DNA of 64,000 bases from Desulfococcus multivorans (GCF_001854245.1 NZ_CP015381.1:1266001-1330000); one strand, 5' to 3'; shown: positions 1-9,001, counted from the first letter of the stretch. Notes: generated by a model not told the origin, from the letters alone. Numbers and translations are program-made.

Positions 1-495
1 AGCCTGCCGCAACCATGGAAAGGTTTGATTTCATTTGTAATCAATGTTTGTTTAGCGTACCTCATCGCCCTGTTCTGTGTCAAGATCGCCCCGTTGTGGC
101 TGCCCCATGACGTTATCCATCACCTGCAAGAGGCGAAACCCGAGAATGCCGAACTGCTTCGGTTCCTTTGGTATCACGCCGCGGAAATCGCCGGATTTAC
201 CCTGATCCCGTTTCTGGCGTGGCATCATTATTTTGACGACATGGTTCCCATGGCGGACAAGGATTCCTGGGCGGCCTTCTGGTTCAGGACCGTGGGCGTT
301 CTGGTATTCTGCGCCATCGGCTACATCATTTTCTATTATATCGGCTGGGGAGATTGGGCTCTCGGGAATCCTCACTGGGATCACAAATTCGTTCACGGCG
401 AGTCCCTCATCTGGAACTTCTGGTGGATCATTCCCCTGCTCTGGAACGAATGGTTCTTCCATAAGTGGCCGTTTTATACCCATGAAGGTCATTGA
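1..495 (+). CDS. C-terminal part of a multi-pass membrane protein, 5' end outside the window
   Basis: The reading frame is already open at base 1 and reads through S-L-P-Q-P-W-K-G before a possible TTG at 25, so the gene most likely begins upstream and is cut by the window edge. The visible 165 residues contain about four hydrophobic helices, many aromatic residues and scattered histidines (WYHAAE, AWHHYFDD, PHWDHKF, HKWPFYTHEGH). The family is not recognised. The His and Asp pairs between helices could bind a metal, but that is inference. It ends 17 bases before a strong terminator, so it closes its own transcription unit. Confidence 0.6.
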   Translation, partial: SLPQPWKGLISFVINVCLAYLIALFCVKIAPLWLPHDVIHHLQEAKPENAELLRFLWYHAAEIAGFTLIPFLAWHHYFDDMVPMADKDSWAAFWFRTVGVLVFCAIGYIIFYYIGWGDWALGNPHWDHKFVHGESLIWNFWWIIPLLWNEWFFHKWPFYTHEGH

Positions 496-512
496 TTGAA
501 GGCATAATTCAG

Positions 513-545
513 CGCCGGCGGGGACGTTACCGCCGGCGGTTTTTC
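513..545 (+). terminator. Rho-independent terminator
   Basis: A perfect 9-bp stem, CGCCGGCGG (513-521) with CCGCCGGCG (530-538), closes an 8-base loop and is followed by GTTTTT. It lies directly after the membrane-protein gene and before the Shine-Dalgarno of the next small gene, separating the two transcription units. Confidence 0.9.
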
Positions 546-587
546 TGAGAAGTTTGATCCAACGGCAATGAACGAAGGAGGAATGAG

Positions 588-779
588 ATGACACTGGAAG
601 AGATCAAGCAAGCGGTGCTGAAGTTGAGTCCGGCAGACCAGAAGCGGTTGATTCTTGAGGTCGTTCCCGAGATTTGGGGCGAGGCCTGTAAAGATGAAGC
701 GTGTGTGCTCAAAATTCGCAGTCTGGTGGACGAGGATACGGTCAAAAAATATCGCCAGCAGCACATGAATGGCATCTAG
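588..779 (+). CDS. small conserved-looking hypothetical protein (63 aa)
   Basis: A strong AAGGAGG at about 574-581 precedes the ATG by a normal spacing. The product is a short, charged, helical protein (LEEIKQAVLKLSPADQKRL, then EIWGEACKDEACVLKI, with two cysteines four residues apart). The N-terminal segment resembles the short helical start common in small addiction or regulatory proteins, but no family is assigned. It sits 17 bases before the acyl-CoA synthetase gene and is probably co-transcribed with it. Confidence 0.6.
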   Translation: MTLEEIKQAVLKLSPADQKRLILEVVPEIWGEACKDEACVLKIRSLVDEDTVKKYRQQHMNGI

Positions 780-796
780 GGGAGAGGAAAATCCGC

Positions 797-2407
797 ATGT
801 CCGACAAAAGCGTCTATTATGATATCCTGACACCTGTTCATTTCATCAGCCGGTCTGCCGCTGTGTATGATGATAAAATCGCCGTCATTTATGGGGACAA
901 AAGTTATTCCTACACGGAGTTCTATCAACGCGTGAACCGTTTGGCCAGCGCGCTTAAGAAGATCGGCATCGGTAAAGGGGACAAGGTGGCGTTCATCTGC
1001 CCCAACACCCCACCCATGCTGGAAGCCCATTATGCCGTTCCCATGATCGGCGCGGCCCTGGTCAGTATCAACATCCGCCTGTCTGCAGGAGAGATCGCTT
1101 ATATCATCGATCACTCGGACGCCAAGGCCGTGTTTGCGGACAATGAATTCGCCGAACTCGTTGCGCCTGTTACCGGTGAACTGCCCAAGGTCAAGACCTA
1201 TGTCAATATCTGCGATATCAGCCGGGATCGACCCCTGGACGGCATGGAATACGAGGAATTTCTGAACACCGGATCCCCCGACCCCATCGTGCCGGATATC
1301 GATGACGAATATCAGGTGAGCACCATCAATTATACCTCCGGCACCACGGGTCGGCCTAAAGGGGTGATGTACCACCATCGGGGGGCTTATCTCAACGCTC
1401 TGGGCGAACAACTGGAGTTCGGGACCAACAGCCGATCGATCTATCTCTGGACCCTTCCCATGTTTCATTGCAACGGCTGGTGCTTCACCTGGGGGATTAC
1501 CGCCATGGGCGCTACCCACCTGTGCCTTCGTAAGGTGGTACCGGAAGAGATCTATCGACTGATCCGGGAAAAAGGGGTGACGCACCTCTGCGCTGCGCCG
1601 ACGATTCTGATCGGCATGTCCACCTATGCCACTCAGCACAATATAAAATTGGATCATCGCCTTGAGATCATGACGGCCGGAGCGCCCCCGGCACCGACGG
1701 TTATCCAGAACATGGAGGACATCGGCGCCAATATTACCCAGACGTATGGACTGACCGAAGTTTTCGGCCCCCACAGCGTATGCCAGTGGCAGGCAAAATG
1801 GGATGACCTCCCCCTTGAAGAGAGAGCGCAGATCAAGGCTCGGCAGGGCGTTCCCTATATTGTCGCCATGTACATGGATGTCGTGGATCCCATTACCATG
1901 CAGCCGGTCCCCAGGGACGGACAGACCATCGGCGAGATCGTCATGCGGGGCAACAACGTGATGCTCGGATATTACAAGGACCCGGAGGCGACTGCGGAAG
2001 CCTTCAAGGGCGGGTGGTTCCACAGCGGCGACCTGGCTGTCATGCATCCGAACAATTACGCCCAGATCATGGACCGGAAAAAGGACATTATCATCAGCGG
2101 CGGCGAGAATATCTCGACGGTGGAGGTGGAAAACATCATTTACAAGCATCCCGATGTCATGGAGGTGGCCGTCATTCCCATCCCCGATGAAAAATGGGGC
2201 GAGGTTCCCAAGGCATTCGTCGTTCCGAAGCCCGGCAGCAATCCTTCCGCTGAAGACATCATCAGTTTCTGCAAAGAGAACCTTGCGCGGTTCAAAGCCC
2301 CGAAATCCGTGGAATTTGGAGAACTTCCCAAAACCGCCACCGGCAAAATTCAGAAATTCAAGCTGAGGGACAAGGAGTGGGCAGGACGAAAGCGGAAGGT
2401 GAACTGA
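797..2407 (+). CDS. AMP-forming acyl-CoA synthetase (fatty-acid CoA ligase)
   Basis: This 536-residue member of the ANL adenylating superfamily should activate a carboxylic acid to its CoA thioester through an acyl-AMP intermediate in the cytoplasm. The phosphate-binding loop YTSGTTGRPKGVMYHH, the YGLTEVFGPH aromatic-acid motif, the hinge region HSGDLAVMHPNNYAQIMDRK and the C-terminal TATGKIQKFK with the catalytic lysine are all present. Overall features resemble the AlkK/DmdB-like branch (medium-chain or methylthioalkanoate ligases); the substrate cannot be read from the sequence. The ATG at 797 follows GGGGAGAGG and gives the usual family N-terminus; an upstream extension in the same frame overlaps the previous gene and is unlikely. 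Confidence 0.92.
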   Translation: MSDKSVYYDILTPVHFISRSAAVYDDKIAVIYGDKSYSYTEFYQRVNRLASALKKIGIGKGDKVAFICPNTPPMLEAHYAVPMIGAALVSINIRLSAGEIAYIIDHSDAKAVFADNEFAELVAPVTGELPKVKTYVNICDISRDRPLDGMEYEEFLNTGSPDPIVPDIDDEYQVSTINYTSGTTGRPKGVMYHHRGAYLNALGEQLEFGTNSRSIYLWTLPMFHCNGWCFTWGITAMGATHLCLRKVVPEEIYRLIREKGVTHLCAAPTILIGMSTYATQHNIKLDHRLEIMTAGAPPAPTVIQNMEDIGANITQTYGLTEVFGPHSVCQWQAKWDDLPLEERAQIKARQGVPYIVAMYMDVVDPITMQPVPRDGQTIGEIVMRGNNVMLGYYKDPEATAEAFKGGWFHSGDLAVMHPNNYAQIMDRKKDIIISGGENISTVEVENIIYKHPDVMEVAVIPIPDEKWGEVPKAFVVPKPGSNPSAEDIISFCKENLARFKAPKSVEFGELPKTATGKIQKFKLRDKEWAGRKRKVN

Positions 2408-2589
2408 TTTTGCTTTCGTGGTCACGTTTGAATAATACGAGGGATGAAATGGACGTGAAGTTTGCCGTATCTCCGGGAATTCGCGTCCGATTTTATATTT
2501 AACGGAACGAAAACGGATCGTTGTCCTTCGCATCGAAAAAAGCAACGACAATATCCTGCTCGGACCCACGAAATTGAGGGAGAAGTGTT

Positions 2590-4269
2590 ATGCAGCTACC
2601 ACAGTTTGAAGTCGGTAAAACCACCATCGGTCAATTGGTCGATCTGGTTGCGGACCAGTTTGGCGACAGCAAGGCATTGATGTATCACGACTACGGGATC
2701 GACTATACCTATCGGGATTTTCAAAAGGTCTGTAACGATGTTGCAAAAGGGTTCATGGCCCTCGGGGTAGAAAAGGGAGAGCACATCGCCATATGGGCCA
2801 ACAACGTTCCGGAATGGGTGCTGTCCCAGTTCGGTACCGGAAAAATGGGCGCTGTCCTGGTCACCGTCAACACCAGCTATCGCAGTTTTGAGCTGGAGTA
2901 TCTGATGAAACAGTCCGATGCTACGACGCTTGTGCTGATCAGCGGGCTTCGGGAGCCTGACGAGTACCTCAAGGTTGTCTACGATGTCTGTCCCGAGCTG
3001 AAGGATTGCGAGCCCGGGAAGCTCGAAAGCGCCAGACTCCCGAAGTTGAAAAATGTGGTCCTCCTGTCCAAGGAGCGCCAGCCGGGAATGTTTATCTGGG
3101 ACGACGTTATTGAAATGGGGCGTTCCATTTCCGATGCCGAGCTCAAAGCGCGGCAGGATTCGATGGATCCTCATGACGTGATCAATATGCAGTATACCTC
3201 GGGGACCACCGGATATCCCAAAGGCGTTATGTTGACCCACACCAACTTGATCGGCAACGCAAAGAGCATGGCTGAGTGCATGGCGTTGTCATCGAAAGAC
3301 AACCTTTGTATAACGGTTCCTTTTTTCCATTGTTTCGGCTGCGTTATCGGTACATTGTGTTCCGTTGTTTCGGCCACCTGCATGTCGCCGGTGCCGTCAT
3401 TTTCAGCCAAGGCGGTGTTGGAGGTTGTCGAGCGCAACAAATGTACGGCGCTTCACGGTGTTCCGACCATGTTTATCGCAGAACTCGAGGAGATGGAAAA
3501 GCGATCCTACGATACCTCTTCATTGAGGACCGGTGTCATGGCGGGGTCGCCATGCCCCATCGAGGTGATGAAAAAGGTTGTGGACGTCATGGGGGCCAAG
3601 GAAATGACCATTGTTTACGGGCAAACCGAGGCTTCCCCCGGGATCACGCAGACGCGTCGCGAGGATTCGCTGGAACTCCGGGTGAGCACCGTCGGGCGGG
3701 CCCTGCCCAATGTCGAGGTCAAAATCGTCGATCCGGCCACGGGAGAGACGGTGGCGCCGGGTGTTCCGGGCGAGCTGTGCTCGCGAGGATATCATGTCAT
3801 GAAGGGGTACTACAAGAACCCCGAGGCCACAGCCGAGGCCGTCGATGCCGATGGGTGGCTGCACACGGGAGACCTGGCGATCATGGATGCCAACGGATAT
3901 TGCAAGATCACGGGACGCATCAAGGATATGATCATACGCGGCGGTGAAAACATCTATCCCAGGGAGATCGAGGAGTTCCTCTACACCCATCCCAAGGTCC
4001 TGGATGTTCAGGTTGTGGGCGTTCCGAGCACCAAATACGGGGAAGAGGTGGCCGCTTTCATCAAACTCAAAGAGGGGTATACGGCAGATGAAAATGAGAT
4101 GCGGGCCTTTTGTAAAGACAAGATCGCCTTTCACAAGATTCCGGCATTCTTCCTTTTTGTGACGGAGTATCCCACCACCGCCAGCGGCAAGATTCAGAAA
4201 TACAAGCTGAGAGAAGAGGCGACCAAGGCTCTGGGACGTGAGGAGGCTGCCAAGATCGAAACGGCTTAA
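2590..4269 (+). CDS. AMP-forming acyl-CoA synthetase, second copy (ACSF2/FadD-like)
   Basis: This 559-residue ANL-family ligase follows the first synthetase after a 182-base gap in which no gene is evident. It shows YTSGTTGYPKGVMLTH, the YGQTEASPGITQT motif, HTGDLAIMDANGYCKITGR, the GGENIYPREIEE turn and the catalytic lysine in TASGKIQKYK. It resembles the medium-chain ACSF2 / YngI branch. The two synthetases are only distantly alike, so they probably take different acids rather than being a recent duplication. The start is set by GAGGGAGAAG before the ATG. A terminator follows 41 bases after the stop codon. Confidence 0.92.
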   Translation: MQLPQFEVGKTTIGQLVDLVADQFGDSKALMYHDYGIDYTYRDFQKVCNDVAKGFMALGVEKGEHIAIWANNVPEWVLSQFGTGKMGAVLVTVNTSYRSFELEYLMKQSDATTLVLISGLREPDEYLKVVYDVCPELKDCEPGKLESARLPKLKNVVLLSKERQPGMFIWDDVIEMGRSISDAELKARQDSMDPHDVINMQYTSGTTGYPKGVMLTHTNLIGNAKSMAECMALSSKDNLCITVPFFHCFGCVIGTLCSVVSATCMSPVPSFSAKAVLEVVERNKCTALHGVPTMFIAELEEMEKRSYDTSSLRTGVMAGSPCPIEVMKKVVDVMGAKEMTIVYGQTEASPGITQTRREDSLELRVSTVGRALPNVEVKIVDPATGETVAPGVPGELCSRGYHVMKGYYKNPEATAEAVDADGWLHTGDLAIMDANGYCKITGRIKDMIIRGGENIYPREIEEFLYTHPKVLDVQVVGVPSTKYGEEVAAFIKLKEGYTADENEMRAFCKDKIAFHKIPAFFLFVTEYPTTASGKIQKYKLREEATKALGREEAAKIETA

Positions 4270-4310
4270 CTTTTTCGACATGACCGACGGCGCGGCCTGA
4301 CGCCGTCCTG

Positions 4311-4350
4311 AAAGCACCTGCTTTTTGTTGCGCGGGTGCTTTTTTTTTTA
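4311..4350 (+). terminator. Rho-independent terminator
   Basis: The stem AAAGCACC (4311-4318) pairs with GGTGCTTT (4335-4342) and runs into an uninterrupted T tract up to 4349. It ends the acyl-CoA synthetase unit. Confidence 0.88.
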
Positions 4351-4434
4351 TATCGGATCTGGTAAGTAGTGCCTGTATTCCGCCGCACGCCGCCAGGGTC
4401 GGGCGGCCGCCATGACCTCTATAAAGGAGAGATG

Positions 4435-4779
4435 ATGACACCGTTTGAGTTGGTCAACACTATTAACAAGGAAATTTCGACTTACACACCGAAACTGTCG
4501 GCGGCCGTCAACAAGGCCTTGCTCTATTACGGAGACGGCAGTGCGTTGGTCGGCGTCGGTCATGGAAAAAACGAAAACGACGAGATCTCTATCAATGAAC
4601 ATGAATCCATCATCGTCAAGCCCGATGAATCGCCGTTGGTCATGCTGAAGATTATGCAGGCGGCGGACCTGATGGAATCCCATTCAGCCTGGAAACTCAT
4701 CGTGGACGCCAAACCCGCCGATAGGAACGGTCGAATGGAATTGAGATATACCCTCATTCGCAACAAGAGTCTTTTCTGA
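4435..4779 (+). CDS. hypothetical protein (114 aa)
   Basis: An AAAGGAG at about 4423-4429 supports the second of two adjacent in-frame ATGs (4432 and 4435). The protein is soluble with no signal peptide. It starts TPFELVNTINKEISTY, has a Gly-rich segment YGDGSALVGVGHGKNEND in the middle and a C-terminal beta-rich half. No family is recognised. It stands alone between a terminator and an intergenic-repeat cluster and converges on the phosphatidyltransferase gene. Confidence 0.6.
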   Translation: MTPFELVNTINKEISTYTPKLSAAVNKALLYYGDGSALVGVGHGKNENDEISINEHESIIVKPDESPLVMLKIMQAADLMESHSAWKLIVDAKPADRNGRMELRYTLIRNKSLF

Positions 4780-4785
4780 TATCCG

Positions 4786-4857
4786 CAACTTTCGACTTTC
4801 ATAGGCCGTATCCTCCCGGCACAGCTATCCGGTCACCATCATGAAAGCCGAAAGTTA
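4786..4857. repeat. intergenic inverted repeat, copy A
   Basis: The left arm CAACTTTCGACTTTCAT (4786-4802) and the imperfect right arm ATGAAAGCCGAAAGTTA (4841-4857) flank a core containing GTATCCTCCCGGCA and GGTCACCATC. The same arms and core words recur at 4924-4971, 6715-6797, 9002-9040, 13012-13062 and 18329-18381, always between genes. Confidence 0.85.
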
Positions 4858-4858
4858 A

Positions 4859-4971
4859 GGCTGAAGGTTAGAGAAATGGACCCGTAACAAACGGGATTGC
4901 CTATCCCCCTTCAGCCTTCAGCCTTCGACGTTCAGCCTCTATCCAGTCGCCATCATGAAAGTCGAAAGTTG
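4859..4971. repeat. intergenic inverted repeat, copy B, with internal GGCTGAAGG / CCTTCAGCC repeats
   Basis: The right arm ATGAAAGTCGAAAGTTG (4955-4971) is perfect. Upstream, GGCTGAAGG (4859-4867) faces two overlapping copies of its complement CCTTCAGCC (4908-4916 and 4915-4923). The left arm is replaced by CCTTCGACGTTCAG, so this copy seems rearranged or fused to copy A. Copies A and B fill most of the gap between the two convergent genes. Confidence 0.7.
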
Positions 4972-5056
4972 AATGATATCGTTGTGCCGAGGCTTGCCTT
5001 CCATGTATTCGCGATTGAAAATAAAAAGCATCGGCCGTGAACGGCGGCGGACGCAA

Positions 5057-6565
5057 TCATCGGGTCTGTATGTCCGAATGATTTTCTTTGGCGGCAACCT
5101 CGGGATCGATGCGCCAGGTGACAAGCGGTGACAATAGATACAGGAAAAGATAGCAAACGGCCATGTGTCCCAGGTACGGGGTGAAAACAAACGTCAACAA
5201 CAGCAGCATGCTCCCACGGGCAAACCAGGGCCGTCGGCTCATGAAACGGCCCAGGTGAAGATAGCGGATCGGATAGATATTCATGATAACGCCGTTCAGG
5301 ACCATGAGGACGGCGCAGAATACGGCCCAGAATCGGACCCAGTCCGTCGATCCCTGCGCTGCTGCCTGGCTAAGCATGATGAGAGGCGCCGTCACAAAGA
5401 GAGCGGCCGCCGGCGTGGGCATTCCCTTGAAAAATCCTGGAATCGGGGATTTATCAAGGGTGAAGTAGATGAGCCGGATGATCCCCATGAGCGCGTAAAA
5501 AATGGCGATAGGACCAGCGGCAAGCTTTTGAACGAAAGGATCTTCGATGCCGGAGAACGCGATGTAAAACATCCATGCGGGGACGATGCAGAAACTGACC
5601 CCGTCCGCCAGGTCGTCCATGATGCTTCCCAGGTTGATTTTGGGCTTGGATTTGTTTTCGGCTTTCGGCAGCGGCGTCGTAAGTCCAAGTCGCCGTGCCA
5701 TCGCGCCGTCGAGTTTATCAAAGATGGCAGCGCCGATCAATAGCAGGTAAGCCTCTCGAAACCGCCCCTGATTCGCGAAAAATACCCCCAGGAGTCCCAT
5801 CATTGCATTCATCACCGTAAGTGCGTTGGGCAAAAGCGATAGAATCTGCCGGCGCAGGACGTCGTCATCCAGACAGAGGTCGTCCAGACAATAACTGCCG
5901 TATTTCCGACAGTAGGCCGCAATGGACCCAAAGGTAATGATAAGAAACAGAATTTCGATGAAAAAGAGTCCGCGAACCGGCAGACTCCCCAACCATGAGA
6001 TCCAGGCATACAAGCGGGACGCGGCCGAGCCCAAAGGAACCTCGGGGACATAAAAGGCATGGGCGTAAAGCAGCGCACTGACGGGTGCCGCTACAATGGT
6101 CCTGAGGCGCGTGAACTCGCTGGGTTCCGGTTCCTGCCCCTGGCGGATGGCAAAATTCCGCATGAAACTGGCAAAATTATCTCGTATTAAAACGGCAATG
6201 CACATGAACAATACGAAGATGGCGTGGAGAAGTTCGATGCGATTGAAATCCGATGAAAAGTTGACCAGTCGCCACATCATGCCCACTGCGATCAACGGGA
6301 ATATGATTGAGTAGACGATTTTGTCCATGATGCGGTCGGCAAGTTGCGCCAATGTCGGGTGGGGTTGAAAGCGAGCGGCGAACCAGCCGTCCACCAGATC
6401 AAAGGTCATGGAAATGAAAAGCAGGGTGACACCCAGCGTGTATAGGGCGGGGCTGCGGTTCCATATGACGCCGACGGCACAGAGCATGCCTCCGAAAACG
6501 AGAAGGGGACGACTGTAGATCAAAATGGTCGTGGCTTTTTTGGATATCAATAACTTGCGCGACAT
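5057..6565 (-). CDS. CDP-alcohol phosphatidyltransferase family protein with two tandem domains
   Basis: This integral membrane protein of about 502 residues should transfer a phosphatidyl group from a CDP-activated lipid to an alcohol. The second half carries the family signature D-K-L-D-G-A-M-A-R, then G-S-I-M-D-D-L-A-D after a longer than usual spacer. The first half has a related but altered copy, D-L-V-D-G-W-F-A-A-R followed by Q-L-A-D-R-I-M-D, so two catalytic modules appear fused. About twelve hydrophobic helices are visible. The family is usually 180-260 residues. The ATG at 6565 gives the short N-terminus MSRKLLIS; a GTG at 6610 is possible, and neither has a strong Shine-Dalgarno. 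The product lipid cannot be predicted. Confidence 0.75.
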   Translation of the reverse strand: MSRKLLISKKATTILIYSRPLLVFGGMLCAVGVIWNRSPALYTLGVTLLFISMTFDLVDGWFAARFQPHPTLAQLADRIMDKIVYSIIFPLIAVGMMWRLVNFSSDFNRIELLHAIFVLFMCIAVLIRDNFASFMRNFAIRQGQEPEPSEFTRLRTIVAAPVSALLYAHAFYVPEVPLGSAASRLYAWISWLGSLPVRGLFFIEILFLIITFGSIAAYCRKYGSYCLDDLCLDDDVLRRQILSLLPNALTVMNAMMGLLGVFFANQGRFREAYLLLIGAAIFDKLDGAMARRLGLTTPLPKAENKSKPKINLGSIMDDLADGVSFCIVPAWMFYIAFSGIEDPFVQKLAAGPIAIFYALMGIIRLIYFTLDKSPIPGFFKGMPTPAAALFVTAPLIMLSQAAAQGSTDWVRFWAVFCAVLMVLNGVIMNIYPIRYLHLGRFMSRRPWFARGSMLLLLTFVFTPYLGHMAVCYLFLYLLSPLVTWRIDPEVAAKENHSDIQTR

Positions 6566-6714
6566 AAGATTCTTTCTTCGGTCTTCAATCCGATTGAAGT
6601 TGATCCTCACACGGTTCCCCGATGTTCAGTACTTCCCATCTCCTGAAAAATAAGAGAAAATTCCTGGAAGAGGTTCGCATAGAATTCCTAGATAACATAA
6701 ATGATAACTATACT

Positions 6715-6797
6715 CAACTTTCGACTTTCATGATGGTGATCGGATAGCGGGGCGCGGGCCGTATCCTCCCTATACCGGCCTATGAAAGTCAAAAATA
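6715..6797. repeat. intergenic inverted repeat, copy C
   Basis: A perfect left arm CAACTTTCGACTTTCAT (6715-6731) and a partly decayed right arm ATGAAAGTCAAAAAT (6782-6796) surround a core with GATGGTGATCGGATAGC, GCGCGGGCCGTATCCTCC and CCGGCCT. This is the fullest copy in the window, about 82 bases. Confidence 0.85.
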
Positions 6798-6818
6798 AAA
6801 AATTGCAAAAAAAAAGCG

Positions 6819-6832
6819 CTTGACATGTCAAG
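6819..6832. promoter_or_regulatory. 14-bp perfect palindrome upstream of nifU
   Basis: CTTGACATGTCAAG is fully self-complementary and contains a TTGACA that could be a -35 box. It follows an A-rich stretch and lies 155 bases before the nifU start. A dimeric regulator of iron-sulfur genes could bind here, but no known operator is recognised and no convincing -10 box follows at 17 bases. Confidence 0.4.
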
Positions 6833-6986
6833 AAACTGGAAAGTTGCCGTTGTGAAATTCCATGGATGTGGGTTTTATTTTTCTTCTCGATGATTATTAT
6901 TAGTTGTTAGATTAAAATCAAAATGTTAAATGGGAAAACGATGTATAGGACAACACTGTGAATCGCGTTTAAGCCGGGAGGGCATA

Positions 6987-7811
6987 ATGTGGGAATATTC
7001 TGATAAAGTAAAAGAGCATTTTCTGAATCCCCGAAACGTTGGGGTTATCGAGGACGCCGACGGAGTGGGGGAGGTCGGCTCCATATCCTGTGGAGATGCA
7101 TTGAAGTTGACCTTCAAGGTGGATGAGAATGAACGGATCGTCGATGTCAAGTTCCAGACCTTTGGGTGCGCCAGCGCCATCGCGTCGTCATCCGCCTTGA
7201 CAGAGATGCTGAAAGGAAAAACGATTGAGGAGGCCGAAAAGATCACCAACGACGATATCGCCAATTATTTGGGAGGCCTCCCCAAGGAGAAAATGCATTG
7301 TTCGGTCATGGGACAGGAGGCCCTGGAAAAAGCCATTGCATGTTACCGGGGTAAACCTCTCTCGGAAAAGGAAGGGGAGATCGTCTGTGAGTGCTTCGGT
7401 GTGACCGATGTCGAAATTCGACGCGCCTTGACGGAGCATCGTCTTTCGGCCGTTGAGGACGTAACCCACTACATCAAGGCCGGCGGTGGGTGCGGGAACT
7501 GCCACGATCGAATCCAGGAACTCATCAACGAGGTGACGGGGCAAGCACCATCGGTCCGGACCCTACCCCCCAAGATGACCAATATCCAGAAGATTCGACT
7601 GATCGAAGAGACCTTGGAACGAGAGATCAAACCCGCCCTCAAACAGGATGGGGGCGATATCGAGCTGGTTGATGTTGAAGGCACGCGGGTTCAGGTGAAG
7701 CTCCATGGCTCCTGCTCCAGTTGCAGCGCCGCCCAGATAACCCTCAAGGACTTCGTGGAAAAAAAGCTTCGGGAATTCGTTCTGCCGGAACTCGTTGTAG
7801 AGGAGGTGTAA
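6987..7811 (+). CDS. nifU: NifU, modular iron-sulfur cluster scaffold
   Basis: This 274-residue protein has the full three-part NifU architecture and receives sulfur from NifS to assemble Fe-S clusters. An IscU-like scaffold domain carries Cys35, Cys61 and Cys105. A central BFD-like [2Fe-2S] domain has the ligands Cys134, Cys136 (CEC), Cys169 and Cys172 (CGNC). A C-terminal Nfu domain carries CSSC at 243-246. The ATG at 6987 follows GGGAGGG. nifS begins 3 bases after the stop, so the pair is translationally coupled. No nitrogenase gene is nearby; such pairs serve general Fe-S assembly in Epsilonproteobacteria and some anaerobes. Confidence 0.95.
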   Translation: MWEYSDKVKEHFLNPRNVGVIEDADGVGEVGSISCGDALKLTFKVDENERIVDVKFQTFGCASAIASSSALTEMLKGKTIEEAEKITNDDIANYLGGLPKEKMHCSVMGQEALEKAIACYRGKPLSEKEGEIVCECFGVTDVEIRRALTEHRLSAVEDVTHYIKAGGGCGNCHDRIQELINEVTGQAPSVRTLPPKMTNIQKIRLIEETLEREIKPALKQDGGDIELVDVEGTRVQVKLHGSCSSCSAAQITLKDFVEKKLREFVLPELVVEEV

Positions 7812-7813
7812 TG

Positions 7814-8983
7814 ATGAAAACGGTCTATCTCGACAACAACGCCACGACCGCCGTAGCGCCGGAAGTGCTGGAGGCGATGCTCCCATACCTCAAAGATCAT
7901 TATGGAAACCCTTCAAGCATGTACGGCATGGCCAGACGAGTGTCGACGGCCCTCAACCAGGCACGCACGCAGACGGCCCGGATCCTTGGTGCGTCTCCGG
8001 AGGAGATTGTTTTTACGAGTTGCGGCACGGAGAGCGATAATGCCGCCATCTGGGCCGCTATCCGGTCGAATCCCCTCAAGCGGCATATCATCACCAGCCG
8101 CGTGGAACATTCCGCTGTGAAGAATCTTTGCGAGTATCTCAGTCACAACGGGTATCAGGTAACCTTTGTGCCGGTGGACGGCAAAGGCCGGCTTGATCTC
8201 GATTACCTTTACGATCATCTCAGCGAAGATACCGCCGTGGTCAGCCTGATGTGGGCCAACAACGAAACCGGCGTCATGTTTCCAGTGGAAGAGATTGCCC
8301 GGGAGGTCAAGAATAAAGGGGTGGTGTTTCATACGGATGCGGTCCAGGCTGTTGGGAAGGTCCCCATGGATATCGGTCGAACCGGCATCGATATGCTTTC
8401 GCTGTCCGGGCACAAGCTGCACGCCCCCAAAGGCGTGGGGGCGCTCTATGTGCGGAAAGGCACCAAGTTCACCCCCTTCCTTGTCGGCGGCCACCAGGAG
8501 CAGAATCGGAGAGGCGGGACGGAAAATGTGGCATCCATCGTGGCGTTGGGAAAGGCTGCGGAACTCGCCGGCAATCTCATGGCGGAGGAAAATACCCGGG
8601 TGAAAGCGCTCAGGGATCGCCTGGAGACCGGTATTCTGGCGGCCGTCCCCCATGCCGACGTTAACGGCGATACGGATCGGCGGCTCCCTAATACGACCAA
8701 TATCTCTTTTGAGTTCATCGAGGGTGAATCGATTCTGCTGATGATGGATGAGATCGGTATCTGTGCCTCGTCGGGGTCCGCATGCACCTCGGGTTCTTTG
8801 GAACCGTCCCATGTGCTTCGGGCCATGGGCGTGCCTTATACCGCCGCCCATGGGTCCGTGAGGTTCAGCCTCAGCGTGTACAACACCCGGCAGGAAATCG
8901 ATTACGTCATCGAGAAGCTTCCGCCGATTATAGAGCGGCTCAGGCAGATGTCGCCGTTCTGGAAATCGGTCCAGGCCGGCTGA
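7814..8983 (+). CDS. nifS: NifS-type cysteine desulfurase
   Basis: This 389-residue PLP-dependent class V aminotransferase-fold enzyme removes sulfur from cysteine and passes the persulfide to NifU. The PLP lysine is Lys201 in SLSGHKLHAPKG. The catalytic cysteine is Cys324 in the SSGSACTSGS loop, which is the NifS/IscS-type arrangement. AGGAGGTG (7801-7808) favours the second of two ATGs (7811 and 7814); the first overlaps the nifU stop codon. A degenerate intergenic repeat lies just after the gene. Confidence 0.95.
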   Translation: MKTVYLDNNATTAVAPEVLEAMLPYLKDHYGNPSSMYGMARRVSTALNQARTQTARILGASPEEIVFTSCGTESDNAAIWAAIRSNPLKRHIITSRVEHSAVKNLCEYLSHNGYQVTFVPVDGKGRLDLDYLYDHLSEDTAVVSLMWANNETGVMFPVEEIAREVKNKGVVFHTDAVQAVGKVPMDIGRTGIDMLSLSGHKLHAPKGVGALYVRKGTKFTPFLVGGHQEQNRRGGTENVASIVALGKAAELAGNLMAEENTRVKALRDRLETGILAAVPHADVNGDTDRRLPNTTNISFEFIEGESILLMMDEIGICASSGSACTSGSLEPSHVLRAMGVPYTAAHGSVRFSLSVYNTRQEIDYVIEKLPPIIERLRQMSPFWKSVQAG

Positions 8984-9001
8984 CAGTGAATATCGCGTAT
9001 T

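Larger units (their letters stand above)
6566..6986. other. intergenic region between divergent genes
   Basis: This 421-base AT-rich gap separates the phosphatidyltransferase (minus) from nifU (plus) and must hold both promoters. It contains repeat copy C and a 14-bp perfect palindrome (both listed separately). No further gene is supported. A frame open from 6930 joins nifU but lacks a ribosome-binding site. Confidence 0.6.

Noticed and set aside
776-2569. A 597-codon open frame on the minus strand opposite the first acyl-CoA synthetase
   Set aside because: It is antisense to a clear enzyme gene, is rich in His/Arg/Gly typical of a shadow frame, and has no ribosome-binding site.
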